Assembly: GCA_016839625.1 (NCBI GenBank)
Contig: JAEOTY010000154.1
Span: 1-37,293 of the forward strand
Length of the DNA stretch: 37,293 nucleotides
Source: Candidatus Hodarchaeota archaeon
GTDB taxonomy: Archaea > Asgardarchaeota > Heimdallarchaeia > Hodarchaeales > Hodarchaeaceae
Direction: 5' to 3'
Shown here: one piece after another, positions 15,950 to 25,667 of the stretch
How the letters are laid out: each line of letters begins with the position of its first letter
Numbering within the stretch: position 1 is the stretch's first letter
The notes under the pieces: model-generated
What the model was told of the DNA's origin: nothing
What the model saw: only the letters and a program-made list of their open reading frames with translations
Database searches by the model: none
Program-made: the position numbers and the translations under genes

Positions 15950-17427
15950 GAATCGGATACAACTCTTGAATGTGACTTCGTTTCAGTCGAGATTTTTTTT
16001 ACCATTTGTTCATATTTCTCATAATGAAAAAGTCGGTACACAGTTAGAATTCGCTCCCGAAAACCAGGATGGTCATAATCCTTTTCTGGTGTTTGAAAGA
16101 GCTCATGCTCAAATATAATTTTGCTTGGTTGAGCAATTAAAGTTGCAATGAAACTGTCAATTTCTTCTGAATCGAGTGTTTGGCTAGAATCAGAATCAAA
16201 CCGACGCCAATCAATCGTTTTTTCCTTTAGAACACTTGGTGTAAAAACCCTCTCTTCCTCTGTTAATGAATCAAAATAGTTGGCTCTTTTTTCTAATAGT
16301 ATAGGAACAGCTTGGTTTATAAGCTGTGTCCTCGCCTCAAGATCTAAACCGACGCCGTAATGATTCACTAGATCTTCCAGTTTCTCCTCAAGGAATAATT
16401 TGGGGGCAATTTCACGAGCAACATCCTCATTGAGCTGTGTTTTAGGAAATCGTTGATAAACATTTCTTAAAAAGGTGTTTGAGGGTTTCTTTTCTTCTGA
16501 GAGGTTAGAGAGCCACGTGATCTCTCGTGATAAGACTTGCATTGCTTCACTACGTTGTCCTAAGTGAATTAAAGAGTTGATTAATACATCGGAACCAACT
16601 AATTGCGCGGCAAAATAGTCAGCTAAGTATTCGGCCTGACGATTTGCAGAATAGAGAAACCTCACAGTTATCCTAGTAAGTAAAGCTAAAACCAGATATA
16701 CTAAACCCAAAAAGATTACGCGTTCTATTACTGTTACCAGATCTGGAGTATCAAATATTGCATCTAGAATTCCGGTGACAATCTGTAGATAGATAAAAAG
16801 ATAAGCAAGATTGAGAAATAACCTAGGGATTGACAGAACTAGCCGAAAAAGACTATCACCATTTTTTACATGAGCAAGCTCATGAGCAATCACAGCTTCA
16901 ATTTCTTCCTCGCTCAAGATTTCTAATACATTTGTATTGAGTACCAAATATGGTCTTCGAAGAAAGGGAATAGGAAGAAGATCTAGACTAAATGCATTGG
17001 GTACGGCTTTCCGGAACACAAAAATCTTAGTTACATTGATGTTCACCCTTTTTGATACATGTGAAACCAATGAAATGGTCTTTTCGACATGCTGAGCCTC
17101 TTCGGGAGTATATCCAGGCCCGTACAATGGTCTTGGATAAATTTGAATCATATTTTTATTTGAAAAAACGACATTAACAAGAAACACTAATAATAGTATT
17201 TGTAAGCCTGCAGTCATTAACAGCAGTAAGAAGGTAAATTGAGGGTTTGCAAATGGATTAATAGACACGTAAAATCCGAGGAATCGCGCAAATGCTCTCA
17301 AAGGTTCTGTTCGTTGTTCCTGACTAATAGAAATCCAAGAAACAACAATTATTTGAGCAAAGGTTAAAATGAAGAATGTTCCAGCATTAACAATCCTAGA
17401 TACCCTGATTCTTAGTATTGAAACCAT
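15940..17427 (-). CDS. M48 family membrane metalloprotease (HtpX/Ste24-like)
   Basis: This 495-aa protein has zinc motif HELAHVKNGD near residue 183 and the third ligand in AEYLADYFAAQLVG. Two helices lie near the N-terminus (FFILTFAQIIVVSW and FTFLLLLMTAGLQILLLVFL). Another hydrophobic pair follows the HExxH motif. HtpX-type proteases cleave misfolded membrane proteins on the cytosolic side. The C-terminal 200 residues are longer than in bacterial HtpX (about 290 aa total) and are soluble, with no motif that I know. It converges on the VWA gene with a 10-base overlap of the 3' ends. Confidence 0.92.
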   Translation of the reverse strand: MVSILRIRVSRIVNAGTFFILTFAQIIVVSWISISQEQRTEPLRAFARFLGFYVSINPFANPQFTFLLLLMTAGLQILLLVFLVNVVFSNKNMIQIYPRPLYGPGYTPEEAQHVEKTISLVSHVSKRVNINVTKIFVFRKAVPNAFSLDLLPIPFLRRPYLVLNTNVLEILSEEEIEAVIAHELAHVKNGDSLFRLVLSIPRLFLNLAYLFIYLQIVTGILDAIFDTPDLVTVIERVIFLGLVYLVLALLTRITVRFLYSANRQAEYLADYFAAQLVGSDVLINSLIHLGQRSEAMQVLSREITWLSNLSEEKKPSNTFLRNVYQRFPKTQLNEDVAREIAPKLFLEEKLEDLVNHYGVGLDLEARTQLINQAVPILLEKRANYFDSLTEEERVFTPSVLKEKTIDWRRFDSDSSQTLDSEEIDSFIATLIAQPSKIIFEHELFQTPEKDYDHPGFRERILTVYRLFHYEKYEQMVKKISTETKSHSRVVSDSQS

Positions 17428-17644
17428 TTAGGCACCCCCGCCATACTGAAAATGTTTTCTTTGCTTGGTGTTTCATGAAATAAAATTAGTATTAAAATCA
17501 TTCATTTCAAAAAACGAGAATTGACTATATGGTATTTTCTTTTAGTGCAATTTTAATCACTCTCTCCCTGCTTCCAAAACAAAAAATAACTTATTAACTA
17601 TTAGATTGCGACCTTTCCTCTTGAAACGATAACCCTGGAGGAAA

Positions 17645-20386
17645 TCACCAATAACCTGCGAGCTGTTTTAAGCGAGAAACTCTATGTGCTAAGAACGTCC
17701 GGATCTCATCAACTATTACTAAAAAGCTTCCGATAATAATGATTACAACCCAATCAACCAGTTCGAGTGCTGCTGTATCGAAAAATGGTTGGAAAAAAGG
17801 AATGTAGAGGATTAATATATGAAGAAGGATTGAACTAGAAATAGCGAGAAGAAGATATGGATTTCGGAAGAACTCTTTACCGAGTAACGAATGTTCTTCC
17901 TTCCGAATATTCAGGGCCATGATCATCTGGAACATGATTAGCATAGTAAATGCAACGGTTCTTGCATAAGTTTCAGTGTGTTTAGGATTAGGAGAATACA
18001 TGTACAAGAAGAATAAAAACAAAGTTCCAATCGCAATAATGATTCCAGAATATATTATGAATAATACCGATTTTCTAGTAAGAATCGGTTCGTTCGGATT
18101 ACGAGGTTTTCTAATCATAACATCAGGGTCGGGAGGATCGACTCCCATAGCTAATGCAGGTAATCCATCAGTTACCAGATTAACCCAAAGTATTTGGATT
18201 GCCAATAATGGTAAGATGGGAGTGTTAAATAAGAATGAAGTGAGTAGAATTCCAAAAAACATAACTGCGATTTCTCCCGCATTACATGAAAGTAAGTAAA
18301 GAATGAATTTTCTCATGTTATCATAAATCGTTCTACCTTCAAGAATTGCTCCCACAATGGTTGAGAAGTCATCATCAGCTAACACCATGTCGGAGGCTTC
18401 TTTTGATACGTCTGTTCCAGCAATACCCATTGCTACACCAATATCTGCGCGTTTTAATGCAGGAGCATCATTTACACCGTCCCCAGTCATAGCAACAATT
18501 TGATCATTTGCTTTAAGAGCAGAAATTAACTTTAATTTGTGCTCAGGAGAAACTCGAGCAAAGACATTTACATCCATGACAGCTAAAGAAAATTCCTTAT
18601 CATCTATATTATCTAAATCTTTTCCTTCCATATATTGGGCTGAATCTTGGGATGAAACCAGACCTATTTCGGACGCAACAGCTATTGCTGTTTTGAGGTG
18701 ATCTCCCGTAATCATAACTGGTCGAATCCCAGCAGTTTTGCAAGTTTTGATAGCATCCCGAGTACCTTTTCTGGGAGGATCCATGATAGCTACAGCACCA
18801 ACATAAATCAATCGACCCTCAATCTCTTCTACATCTTCAGATAGCACTTCTATTTTGGCTTTTTCAGGATCAACTGATTTATATGCCATACCAAGCATAC
18901 GATAGCCCCTCCTTGCAAACTTTTGATCTGCTATTTCGAGATTCATTCGCATTTCATCATCAAGCGGTTTGATCTCTCCTTTAGAAAAGAAATGGGTACA
19001 TAATTCTATTAAAACATCAGGAGCTCCTTTAGTAAAAACGAAAATCTTTCCTTCCTCATTCCTCACAACAACACTCATTCTTTTCGAAATTGAATCGAAT
19101 GGAACTTCATAAAGTCGTTCATAATCGCGCTTGAAATCAAATCCTTCTGTAAGTCTCAAAAGAGCTATTTCGGTTGGATCTCCAATATCAACCTCTGAAT
19201 TTTCACCATGATGAGAGACAGCTAGCTGAGCATTGTTACAAGCCAATCCTATTGAAAGTATTAAATCCACTGCTTCATCGATTGGTTTTGCTTTAGACAC
19301 TAGATAATCACTATCAACTGTGAGCATTTGTCTTACCGTCATTTTATTTTCAGTAAGAGTACCAGTCTTATCAGAACATATCACTGTAGTCGAACCTAAT
19401 GTTTCAACCGAGGGAAGTCGTCTAATGATGGCATTTTTTTGACTCATCCGCTGAACTCCAAGAGCTAAGGCAAGGGTAACAACTGCAGGTAACCCTTCTG
19501 GAACAGCTGCTACTGCTAGGCCAACTGCCACAATGAACATCTCTATTACCTCCTGCTCCAACAGAACACCGATTGAGAAAATAGCCGTGCAAATCGTCAA
19601 GCTAGCTATCCCAATCCACTTCCCTAAAGTTGCTAACCTTTTTTGAAGAGGAGTCACTTCTGTTTCCTCTTCCAATAATCCTTTTGCTATTTTACCAAAT
19701 TCCGTTCGCATTCCAGTCATAACAATAACTGCTTGACCCCGTCCTCTTGTGACACTAGTACCACTGAACACACAATTTCGACGGTCAGCTATAGCTGTAT
19801 ACGGCTGAATATTGCTCATTGCCTCTTTAGCAACTGGAAATGACTCTCCTGTAAGAGCAGATTCATCAATACGAAGAGAGTGGGATTCAAGAAGACGTCC
19901 GTCAGCAGGAATTTTATCTCCTTCTTCAATCAGAATGATATCACCAGGAACAAGGAGTTGAGCTTCAATCCTCTGCTTCTTTCCCTCACGAAAAACAGTA
20001 GAATAAGGTGCTGCCATAGATTTCAGCGCTTCTATTGATTTCTCGGCTTTATATTCTTGAATAAATCCAAAAAATGCATTAAAAAGAACAATAGCTGTTA
20101 TGGCGAAGGCATCGATAAAATACTCTAGCTTTTGATGCTCATCGGTCGAGAAAAGCCCGATAGTGATAGATATTACTAGAGCTACGAGTAGGATGATTAC
20201 CAATGGATCTTTGAATTGTTCAAAAAAGAGAAAAATTGGATGTCTTTTCTTGGCTTTCTCTAGCTCATTGTAGCCATACTTTTCTTGTCTCTGTTCAGCT
20301 TCTTTGTTTGATAATCCAACTTCAGTTGTAACCCCTAGTTGATTTAATAAAGAACTTCGCTTCTCTGCATACCAGTGTTGACTCAT
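17645..20386 (-). CDS. SERCA/PMR1-like Ca2+-transporting P-type ATPase
   Basis: The 913-aa length and order fit a P2-type pump. It has an N-terminal cation-ATPase domain, TGES in the actuator, CSDKTGTLTENK with the phosphorylated Asp, and MTGDGVNDAPALKRADIG in the hinge. Ten membrane helices are expected. Ion-site residues match SERCA: PEGLP in M4, SCNAGEIAVMF in M5 and WVNLVTDGLPALAMG in M6. At the SERCA E908 place in M8 I read FQMIMALN, a Gln for Glu, so site I may be altered and the pump may move one Ca2+ per cycle. It would export Ca2+ (or Mn2+) from the cytosol. It sits alone, with its own TATA. Confidence 0.95.
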   Translation of the reverse strand: MSQHWYAEKRSSLLNQLGVTTEVGLSNKEAEQRQEKYGYNELEKAKKRHPIFLFFEQFKDPLVIILLVALVISITIGLFSTDEHQKLEYFIDAFAITAIVLFNAFFGFIQEYKAEKSIEALKSMAAPYSTVFREGKKQRIEAQLLVPGDIILIEEGDKIPADGRLLESHSLRIDESALTGESFPVAKEAMSNIQPYTAIADRRNCVFSGTSVTRGRGQAVIVMTGMRTEFGKIAKGLLEEETEVTPLQKRLATLGKWIGIASLTICTAIFSIGVLLEQEVIEMFIVAVGLAVAAVPEGLPAVVTLALALGVQRMSQKNAIIRRLPSVETLGSTTVICSDKTGTLTENKMTVRQMLTVDSDYLVSKAKPIDEAVDLILSIGLACNNAQLAVSHHGENSEVDIGDPTEIALLRLTEGFDFKRDYERLYEVPFDSISKRMSVVVRNEEGKIFVFTKGAPDVLIELCTHFFSKGEIKPLDDEMRMNLEIADQKFARRGYRMLGMAYKSVDPEKAKIEVLSEDVEEIEGRLIYVGAVAIMDPPRKGTRDAIKTCKTAGIRPVMITGDHLKTAIAVASEIGLVSSQDSAQYMEGKDLDNIDDKEFSLAVMDVNVFARVSPEHKLKLISALKANDQIVAMTGDGVNDAPALKRADIGVAMGIAGTDVSKEASDMVLADDDFSTIVGAILEGRTIYDNMRKFILYLLSCNAGEIAVMFFGILLTSFLFNTPILPLLAIQILWVNLVTDGLPALAMGVDPPDPDVMIRKPRNPNEPILTRKSVLFIIYSGIIIAIGTLFLFFLYMYSPNPKHTETYARTVAFTMLIMFQMIMALNIRKEEHSLLGKEFFRNPYLLLAISSSILLHILILYIPFFQPFFDTAALELVDWVVIIIIGSFLVIVDEIRTFLAHRVSRLKQLAGYW

Positions 20387-20460
20387 AAAAAACCACTTTA
20401 GATTTTCTCAAGAGCTAGCTTACTTGATTTTCAAGAAAAACATAGAATAGTCGTAAATTG

Positions 20461-20470
20461 ACTTATAAAC
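20461..20470 (-). promoter_or_regulatory. TATA box for the Ca2+ ATPase
   Basis: On the minus strand this reads GTTTATAAGT, about 75 bases before the ATPase start. A transcript start near 20435 would leave a leader of about 50 bases. The rest of the 298-base gap up to the GTPase stop is AT-rich and shows no ORF or RNA gene. Confidence 0.5.
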
Positions 20471-20684
20471 AATCCGTGTAATTTTTTTATTAACGCAATA
20501 AAATCAATTCGGTAATTCATACATTTGATGCTCAAAGCACATTGTTATATATAATCTGTATTCAATATGTAGTCAAATTAACTAAGTCTTGAATATGACT
20601 GTTCCTTTTTATTCATTTGAAAACGGATTTCGAGATTTTGAAATATTTTTCCTTTTCAGAACTTTGATTTTTTGAGAGATTAAT

Positions 20685-21860
20685 TCAAGCAAAAACTTGT
20701 ATAACATCACCATCTTGTAGAACACGATCCAAGCCAACCTTTTCACCATCGAACTTGGCTGAGCGTCCCCAGATACGAGTAAAACGGAAATATTTCAACA
20801 TTTTTTTACTTAAGACTTCAATAGCATTTTCAACTGTACTTCCCTCCCTTAGGATTATGGGTCTAATTGAAATATCACCTTTAGAATCACGAGTAAAAAC
20901 TCGGATTTTACCTAATTGGCTGAAAATTGATTCCTCTAGACCTTCAAATCCTTTTTTCTGGTTTACAGATGTCGGGATAACTGGGAAGTTGAGATTTCTC
21001 TCTTTAATAAATTTGATAAGTTTTTCATAATTCTGTTTGGAACCTTCAATATCTCCTTTCGTTCCTACTATGAGCGTGGGAAGGTAACTAATTGATTTAT
21101 CCAGAGCATCTAGAAATTGATCTACTGTAACAGGTGCGTGAAAACGTACGATGGCATTTAGGAAACCATTCCCTCTCATAATTTCAATTACCGCCTCTTT
21201 TCCTTCACCTTCAAAAAAATGCTCATTAAAGACTTGAATGTTACCTGAACCAACTTTTTCAATAGTTATTGGAGGTTTCAGCACATTTAAGCGAATTTTT
21301 CCCTTATGAAGCTCTGATTGAATTAGCTGAAGTTGCTCTATAGGATCTTTTGATAAATCTATTGTGACCAACACACAATCTGCGTTTCGAATTCCCGCCA
21401 AAACCAATTTTCCTGACATATCTCCCTTTACACTTCCTTCTACTAATGCAGGTAGCTCTACTAGTTGTAATCGTGCCCCGCTTGCAGTAGTTGAACCTAC
21501 TTCTGGTTTAACAGTGGTAAAAGGATATGATCCGACTTTTGCTGCCTCTGATTGAGCAATTTCATTAAGAATAGATGATTTTCCAGAGTTAACTTTCCCA
21601 ATTATCGCAATCTGGGCGTCTTCTCCCTTAGGAACGAGCCATTTTTCCCCTGAACCTTTCTTAGTCGCTTGTAATTTTTCTTGTTGAGCTTTAAGCTTCT
21701 TTAATTTTGTTTTTGCCATCCTAAGATGGTTTTCCACCCCTTTGTGCTTGACAACGACCCCGAGGAACCTTTCTAGGTGAGCAATCTGTTCCTCGATGCT
21801 AGAGGCTTCCAGATATTTTCCCCACTCGGCCTGCGCCTCTTGATTTAAATTGATAGGCAT
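20685..21860 (-). CDS. DRG/Obg-related GTPase with C-terminal TGS domain
   Basis: This 391-aa protein follows the DRG family layout: an N-terminal helical hairpin, a G domain with an inserted domain, and a C-terminal TGS domain (RIWGRSAKFDGEKVGLDRVL, then DGDVIQV). P-loop G1 is GKVNSGKSS near residue 90 and G2 is YPFTTV. G3 reads ELPALVEGS where DRG has DLPGIIEGA, losing both the Asp and the Gly of DxxG. G4 is TKGD instead of NKxD. DRG proteins bind ribosomes and act in translation. The altered G3 suggests weak or nucleotide-independent hydrolysis, so this may be a diverged paralog of the canonical archaeal DRG. It diverges from the HAD gene across 132 bases. Confidence 0.88.
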   Translation of the reverse strand: MPINLNQEAQAEWGKYLEASSIEEQIAHLERFLGVVVKHKGVENHLRMAKTKLKKLKAQQEKLQATKKGSGEKWLVPKGEDAQIAIIGKVNSGKSSILNEIAQSEAAKVGSYPFTTVKPEVGSTTASGARLQLVELPALVEGSVKGDMSGKLVLAGIRNADCVLVTIDLSKDPIEQLQLIQSELHKGKIRLNVLKPPITIEKVGSGNIQVFNEHFFEGEGKEAVIEIMRGNGFLNAIVRFHAPVTVDQFLDALDKSISYLPTLIVGTKGDIEGSKQNYEKLIKFIKERNLNFPVIPTSVNQKKGFEGLEESIFSQLGKIRVFTRDSKGDISIRPIILREGSTVENAIEVLSKKMLKYFRFTRIWGRSAKFDGEKVGLDRVLQDGDVIQVFA

Positions 21861-21992
21861 ATGTTTGGAGCACCAAATGTGAAAATGATGATATCCAATG
21901 CTTTTATGTTTCTCTAATTTAAAAAAATATTCTCAACAATGATTCTTTTATCTTCCTCATTAATTAAGGTATAATACTTCAGGTACGTTATC

Positions 21993-22670
21993 ATGAGATT
22001 CAAAGCTATTCTTTTTGATCTTGATGGCACCCTGGTTGATTCAGTCAGACTTTTTCCCCAACTTATCGCGCAGGAATTCTTCAACACACCCAGTTCTGAT
22101 CAAGTACGCAAATATATCACTCGTTTGGGGACATTTTACAACGCAGGGGGAAAATATACCTGGTTTCGATTGGAACTGTTTAGGGCAATTCATGCTGATT
22201 TTAGATTATCGTGGTGGGGGTTCGCTTGTGGGATGACTCGAGTCCTCTGGCAATTTTACAATTGGGATCGAGAGATTCATGTTTTCCCAGAAGTGCCAAA
22301 AACCTTGAAATTACTAAAGAAGAAGGGATATTTGCTAGGAATAGTGTCAAATGGCTCTCCATATTTATTAAAGAAAAGATTTAGACCATATTTGAACCTT
22401 TTTGATGTATTAGCTGATTCCAAAACTCTGGGGATACGTAAACCCTCTCCATTCCCAATTCAATACGCATGTAAGAGATTAAAAATTCCAATAAATGAAA
22501 CAATCTTCGTAGGTGACACGATTGTAGATCTTTTGGCTGCAAAAAACGCAAAAATCCAAATTATTCTGGTTAAAACAGGAACATTTGGCTTGCCTCCGAT
22601 CCAACAAGTTGGTTACAATCCCTTTGCAGTCATTTCAGTTGTAGGAAGGGAATTGATTTCGATCTTGTGA
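21993..22670 (+). CDS. HAD-superfamily phosphatase (phosphoglycolate phosphatase-like)
   Basis: The 225-aa product shows all four HAD motifs: FDLDGTLVDS (nucleophile and acid Asp), GIVSNGSP (Ser/Thr motif), a lysine in IRKPSPFP, and VGDTIVDLLAAKNA. A helical cap lies between motif I and II, as in subfamily IA enzymes such as phosphoglycolate phosphatase. The substrate cannot be told from sequence; a small phosphorylated metabolite is likely. It is a single plus-strand gene between two minus-strand units. Confidence 0.88.
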   Translation: MRFKAILFDLDGTLVDSVRLFPQLIAQEFFNTPSSDQVRKYITRLGTFYNAGGKYTWFRLELFRAIHADFRLSWWGFACGMTRVLWQFYNWDREIHVFPEVPKTLKLLKKKGYLLGIVSNGSPYLLKKRFRPYLNLFDVLADSKTLGIRKPSPFPIQYACKRLKIPINETIFVGDTIVDLLAAKNAKIQIILVKTGTFGLPPIQQVGYNPFAVISVVGRELISIL

Positions 22671-22753
22671 GAATCTAACCATTCAAGAATCAATCAGGTT
22701 TATTGTATCTCTGAGGGTCTTACTTTTATTCTTCTAAATTTACATCAGTAAAT

Positions 22754-23938
22754 TTATGTTTCATTAAGAGTTAGACGACTACCAAAAAGAAACAAAAAGA
22801 AGAACAATAACATTGCGATTAGATCAATGTTGAACAGCTCTAAGACATATCCTTCGATAGCGATTTGACGTAGTAAATGCACAGCATAGGTTGTAGGCAG
22901 CAAATAACTTACCCAACGAATGATTTCAGGAATTTGAGAAATTGGAATAACTATTCCTGACATTAATATAATTGGTAGGATCACAATCGGGACAAATTGG
23001 ATGGCTTGAAATTCTGAGCGTGCAAATGACGAAAGAAAGATCGCTAGCACTAACCCTGTCCATCCAACGATAACAGCACCGATATAAATCGATATATAGT
23101 GGGCTAAGGTTGTTCCAAAAGATACATTAAAGATGGTGCTAGCCACTATAATTGTTACAGTTGTTTGAACCATACTGAAGATAGAAAAGGCAGCAAGATA
23201 CCCTAAAATAATCTGACTTTTGTCATATGGACATTGGAGAAGTAATGGCAGTGTGCCTCCTTTTCTTTCTCCGATAAGATTCATGATGATAAGGATAAAA
23301 GAGAAAAAGAACACTCCAAAGACAATCATGCCAGGCGCAAAGAAATCTATTGTATTTAAGTCCTCACCAAAAGCATATTCCACATCCAATCCTAAGTTTC
23401 CTCGAAACTCACCAGTAGCATTCTGAAACGCCTCTTGAAAAGCTTGTAACGCTACCACGCCTACCTGAGGGTTTGAATTATCTAAATAAAGTTCTATTGA
23501 AACATTGTCACCTTCAGGGGAAGCTAAATTAAAGGTAAAATTGCTTGGAATTAAAATTGCACATATAAACCTTTTAGCATCAACTTCATCCTTAGCGTTT
23601 TCATAATTATCATAATCATCATTCACATTTACTTTTGATGTATCTTGAAGATTATTTACAATTTCAACCCCTATTGATTTAACTGTCTCATTGAACACTG
23701 TAATTGTAGTGGTGAAATTAAATGGATAGATCTCTACATCAACTGTCCTTTGAATCAAAACCTGAGCATCACTATCTTTATTGATGATGACAATAGGAAC
23801 ATGTTCGATTTCTCCCCCGAACGCGAGACCAAACATTATAATAAATAAAATTGGAGCAAATAGAGCCAGTCCTGCTGTCCGTCTATCTCGCAGTAGTTGT
23901 TTCCATATCCTTATAGTGATTAAATATGCAAATCTCAT
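22754..23938 (-). CDS. ABC-2 type transporter permease
   Basis: This 394-aa membrane protein has one helix near the N-terminus (FAPILFIIMFGLAFG). A large extracytoplasmic domain of about 150 residues follows, then five further helices with the ABC-2 pattern GERKGGTLPLLLQCPY and PIILMSGIVIPISQIPEIIR. Such permeases export drugs, lipids or peptides. Its ATG overlaps the stop of the upstream ATPase gene by four bases, so the two make one exporter. The substrate is unknown. Confidence 0.92.
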   Translation of the reverse strand: MRFAYLITIRIWKQLLRDRRTAGLALFAPILFIIMFGLAFGGEIEHVPIVIINKDSDAQVLIQRTVDVEIYPFNFTTTITVFNETVKSIGVEIVNNLQDTSKVNVNDDYDNYENAKDEVDAKRFICAILIPSNFTFNLASPEGDNVSIELYLDNSNPQVGVVALQAFQEAFQNATGEFRGNLGLDVEYAFGEDLNTIDFFAPGMIVFGVFFFSFILIIMNLIGERKGGTLPLLLQCPYDKSQIILGYLAAFSIFSMVQTTVTIIVASTIFNVSFGTTLAHYISIYIGAVIVGWTGLVLAIFLSSFARSEFQAIQFVPIVILPIILMSGIVIPISQIPEIIRWVSYLLPTTYAVHLLRQIAIEGYVLELFNIDLIAMLLFFFLFLFGSRLTLNET

Positions 23939-24675
23939 GTGGTATCACCCTTTATAAGTTCAAAAAACATGTTTTCCATATTTTTTTGTTCAGTTTGCTT
24001 CAGGAGGTTTTCTGGTGTGTCAAGTGCTAGCAAAGATCCATCTCTCATTACTGCCACTCTATCAGCCCACTCAGCTTCGTTTAAGTAATGAGTAGTTACT
24101 AAAACTGTGGTACCTCTCTCTTTAGCTATTTCTCTAAAATATTCCCAAAATTCCCTCCTTAAAACAGGATCGAGACCAACAGTTGGCTCATCAAGAAAAG
24201 CTATCTCTGGCTTGTTAACCATAGCTGCTGCCAATGCTGTTCTTTGCTGCGTACCTCCCGACAAATGGAGAGCTAATTTGTCTTGGTGTCCAATGAGAGA
24301 AAGTTTGTCTATCATATGGGATGTAAATTCATTAACTAATCCCTTAGGAACACCTTTTGCACGGGCAAAGAACTCAATATTCTCCTTTGTAGTAAGAAGA
24401 TCATAAAGTGCCCTTTGTTGCGGAAGATACCCCATTATTCGTCTGAGCTTTTTTTTCTCTTGGGGGATCTGATATCCTTTAACTAGAATGTCTCCTTGAC
24501 CTTTTTCTGATCTAAGGATTCCTAACAACAAGCGGATTGTAGTAGTTTTTCCGGCCGCATTAGGGCCCACTAAGCAAAAAATTTCACCTTTTTTTACCTG
24601 TAAATCCAGTTTATTTACAGCAATTACATCTCCAAATTTTTTCGTGACATTAGAGATATTAATATCAAACGTCAA
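23935..24675 (-). CDS. ABC transporter ATPase, exporter type
   Basis: The ATPase has Walker A GPNAAGKTTT, Q-loop YLPQQRALYDLLT, signature LSGGTQQRTALAAAM, Walker B IAFLDEPTVGLDP and the switch His in VTTHYLNEAEW. It drives the ABC-2 permease encoded just downstream. The track begins 17 codons earlier (24726) and overlaps the previous gene by 50 bases. I prefer the TTG at 24675, which sits one base after the preceding stop with GAAGGTGA just upstream. It begins the protein at TFDINISNVTKKFGD, a normal N-terminus for this family. Confidence 0.9.
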   Translation of the reverse strand: MTFDINISNVTKKFGDVIAVNKLDLQVKKGEIFCLVGPNAAGKTTTIRLLLGILRSEKGQGDILVKGYQIPQEKKKLRRIMGYLPQQRALYDLLTTKENIEFFARAKGVPKGLVNEFTSHMIDKLSLIGHQDKLALHLSGGTQQRTALAAAMVNKPEIAFLDEPTVGLDPVLRREFWEYFREIAKERGTTVLVTTHYLNEAEWADRVAVMRDGSLLALDTPENLLKQTEQKNMENMFFELIKGDTT

Positions 24676-24676
24676 G

Positions 24677-25621
24677 TTATTCACCTTCACTAGACTTTTC
24701 TTCTTGATTGTACCACATTCTAGCACTAGTTTTTAAAGTGGTGGGAGTATAATTAAAAGTTTCTTTCAAAATATTGTGGTCATTTGGAACTTCTGCTACA
24801 ATATCTTGGGGAAATTTATTCAGTAGTTTCACAAATTTTGATAAATGCCAAATATAAGGATTGAAAGGCCAAGTAAGTATTGAAGCAATTTTTAACGGGA
24901 GAAGTGGAATTTTTCGATATTTGATTTGTTTCCCTGTAATATTGGATATTCTTTCTGCTGCTTCTGAAAAAGAAATTGCCTCTGGGCCCGTTAACCGAAA
25001 TCGTTTTCTTGCTAAATCAGTTCTAATAACTGCTTGGGCAATTATCTCTCCTAAATCAATAGGAGAAATAGTTGGTAAAGCAGGAGGGCCTCCACCAGGA
25101 ACAACCATTGTATTTCCTCGTATCATAGAGAAGAATATATCATTTGATGGAGCAGCACCCATTACTGTCCAATTAAAGTCTGACCTAGCAAGAAATTCTT
25201 CAATTTCTATTTTTAATTTTCCTTGAAGAATGTTTAACTTGTCTACGACACTTTTTCTAATGTCGTAAACAGAAATGTATACAATTCGAGAAATCCCAGC
25301 ATTTCTAGCCTCCTCTAAGACCATAAGCACCGAATCGCGCTCAATAAGCTTCGTTTTGCGTATCAATTTCCTGCTCATTGCAGAAACACTAATTATGACA
25401 GCTTTCGTCTCCTCTAGTGACTCTATTATTGACTTTCTGGAGGTTATATCTCCCTCAATGATTTCAGGCTTTTCACCGAGAACTTCTCTACCTTTTTGGG
25501 TATTTCGTGATAAAACTTTAACGGATTCACCTTTTGCTAAAAGACTGTGTACAATGTGTCTACCATAGTGGCCTGTTCCACCAAGCACGAGAATAAACTT
25601 CTTTTTATCATCTTTTTGCAT
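24677..25621 (-). CDS. NmrA-like NAD(P)-binding SDR protein
   Basis: This 314-aa protein opens with the Rossmann motif LVLGGTGHYGRHIVHSLL, then VKVLSRNTQKGREVLG and IEGDITSRKSI, which fits the atypical SDR group (NmrA/isoflavone-reductase-like). It lacks an obvious YxxxK catalytic pair, so it may sense NAD(P) redox state or act on a quinone or lipid. It is the first gene of the operon with the ABC exporter and starts at the palindromic operator shared with the TrmB regulator. Confidence 0.85.
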   Translation of the reverse strand: MQKDDKKKFILVLGGTGHYGRHIVHSLLAKGESVKVLSRNTQKGREVLGEKPEIIEGDITSRKSIIESLEETKAVIISVSAMSRKLIRKTKLIERDSVLMVLEEARNAGISRIVYISVYDIRKSVVDKLNILQGKLKIEIEEFLARSDFNWTVMGAAPSNDIFFSMIRGNTMVVPGGGPPALPTISPIDLGEIIAQAVIRTDLARKRFRLTGPEAISFSEAAERISNITGKQIKYRKIPLLPLKIASILTWPFNPYIWHLSKFVKLLNKFPQDIVAEVPNDHNILKETFNYTPTTLKTSARMWYNQEEKSSEGE

Positions 25622-25667
25622 GAATTATGCCTCTTTGACATTTAAAAGTCTGTCACTACTATGGGTA

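Noticed and set aside
20541-20640. AT-rich inverted pieces (TATATATAA, TTCAATATG/CTTGAATATG) as an operator or origin
   Set aside because: The matches are short and imperfect in very AT-rich DNA. Chance explains them.
24676-24726. Upstream ATG start of the ABC ATPase
   Set aside because: It would overlap the preceding gene by 50 bases and add a tail atypical for the family. The TTG at 24675 has a good ribosome site.
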